DNA of 64,000 nucleotides from Clarkia xantiana subsp. parviflora (Eukaryota; Streptophyta; Magnoliopsida; Myrtales; Onagraceae), in assembly GCA_036873135.1 (NCBI GenBank), contig JAPTYO010000022.1:5948979-6012978 (forward strand). The letters run 5' to 3'. Below the pieces are notes generated by a model, which saw nothing but the letters and a program-made list of their open reading frames with translations, did not search any database and was not told the origin of the DNA. The position numbers were made by a program, and so were the translations under genes. Shown piece after piece: positions 63,272 to 64,000 of this stretch. Position 1 is the stretch's first letter. Every line of letters begins with the position of its first letter.

Positions 63272-63868
63272 CGACCCTTCCCGACGAACTCTTTCAGCTT
63301 TCCCTTCTGGATCAGCTTTTCAATCTCCATCTTCAGCTCCCGACAGTTCTCAGTGTCGTGACCATTGGCTCGATGGTAGCGACAGTAACTGTCAGGACGG
63401 CCTCCTAGGAATTCGCCTTCTTTTCTCGGGGGGTATCGAGCGAGACCCTGTCTGTCCATCATAGCTAACACAGAGGTCATCGAGCTATTGATGAGAACAG
63501 CCAGACCCTCTCGGTTGTCCTTCCTCGGAGGACGCTTGTCTTCTCTTTTATCGGGACGACCACGGTTCCTACTTCCCTCCGACTTTTCGCTCCCCTTGCG
63601 ATCATCCGACAACTTGGACGATGACTTTCCTCTTCCCGACTTCGGGGGATCGAGTTCTCCAGCAGCAATCTTCGACTCCTGGACGTCGATTTGCTGTTTC
63701 ACCCTCGCTTGCAGGGCCTCCATACTCCACACAGCCTTCGCGGCTACACTGTGCATCAGGTCGGAACCATACGGAGCAGTAAGGTTCCGAAGGAAAGTGC
63801 GGATGGTCTCACCCTCCGATATCTCTTCATCGATCTCCGCGGCACTGGCAGTGAATCGTTGGTAGTAA
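63200..63868 (-). pseudogene. Element I gag C-terminal part
   Basis: It runs from YYQRFTASAAEIDEEISEGE through RTFLRNLTAPYGSDLMHSV, a charged linker, the knuckle CRYHRANGHDTENC and an Arg/Ser tract. Upstream coding is cut at 63868 where LTR J starts. The gag N-terminus seen at 44258-45049 overlaps nothing here; about 70 codons between them are missing from the window. Confidence 0.85.
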
Positions 63869-63869
63869 T

Positions 63870-64000
63870 TGATGGGTCCGATTATAGCCGTCAGGCCTTT
63901 TAACGGCGAGGAAGCGGCAAACAGGCCCACCAGGCCCAGAGTAAAGGTCACGATGACCTAGGAGAAGGGTCCCGATGAAGGGAGTCCCGACGAAGCAGGG
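63870..64000 (+). mobile_element. Element J: start of an LTR, Tat type
   Basis: TGATGGGTCCG at 63870 begins sequence closely like the first 130 bases of LTR B (CGTTAGGCC/CGTCAGGCC, AGGCCCACC, GTCCCGAC words). It runs off the window. It is a 5' LTR, a 3' LTR or a solo LTR inserted in I's gag, or it marks the end of I. Confidence 0.7.

Overview
The window looks like a repeat-rich, probably heterochromatic stretch of a flowering-plant (most likely eudicot) nuclear genome. I see no intact host gene. Nearly all of it is nested LTR retrotransposons. Most belong to the Tat/Retand side of Ty3/gypsy: dual RNase H (RT-linked plus an extra TDGS-type RNase H), a zinc knuckle of the form C-x2-H-x4-H-x4-C, a DGGSS protease site, a TGGCGCCGTCTGTGGG-type primer-binding site, and an extra gene on the antisense strand between integrase and the 3' LTR. 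A few old Ty1/copia LTRs form the backdrop. The species cannot be named from sequence alone.

Layout, left to right. Element A (+): 3' end only, an antisense gene fragment (1-1005) and a 3' LTR (1506-2916). A short copia remnant (2917-3094) is the target of element B (+, 3095-33406, TSD GTAAA). B is split by element C (+, 7012-17770, TSD TTGAG), a young gag-only element, and by element D (-, 19369-29177, TSD CACGA), a mostly non-coding relative of C. After B come the rest of the copia remnant (LTR 33773-34355), a degenerate stretch (34356-38433) and two more copia LTRs (38434-39022, 39194-39620). Element H (+, 39621 to about 44257) is a rearranged relative of C. Element I (-) follows: gag start 44258-45049, one LTR at 45104-45865, then its antisense gene and pol at 57717-63868. 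I is split by element F (+, 46399-57674, TSD CTCCC), the most complete autonomous-type element. The first 131 bases of another LTR (J) begin at 63870.

How the parts work together. The autonomous-type elements (B, F, I) follow one plan: LTR, tRNA-Lys-type PBS, gag-pro-RT-RNH-aRNH-INT, a tandem-repeat block, then a convergent antisense gene, a polypurine tract and the 3' LTR. The antisense gene has its own TATA box. In A, B and F it has GT-AG introns at matching places, and in B, F and I a 7-nt first exon (ATGTCTG). In F it is fully open over 885 codons although F's pol carries three lesions. C, D and H share PBS type and LTR ends with each other, but C and D carry no RT or integrase and none is recognisable in the part of H present; they presumably move in trans.

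The most notable observations are the spliced antisense gene, a copy of the 3' half of tRNA-Lys(UUU) captured at B's primer-binding site, arrays of hairpins in the U3 of C and D that gain and lose whole units, a second Gag module after an in-frame UAG in C, and the single-LTR, permuted-looking structure of I.
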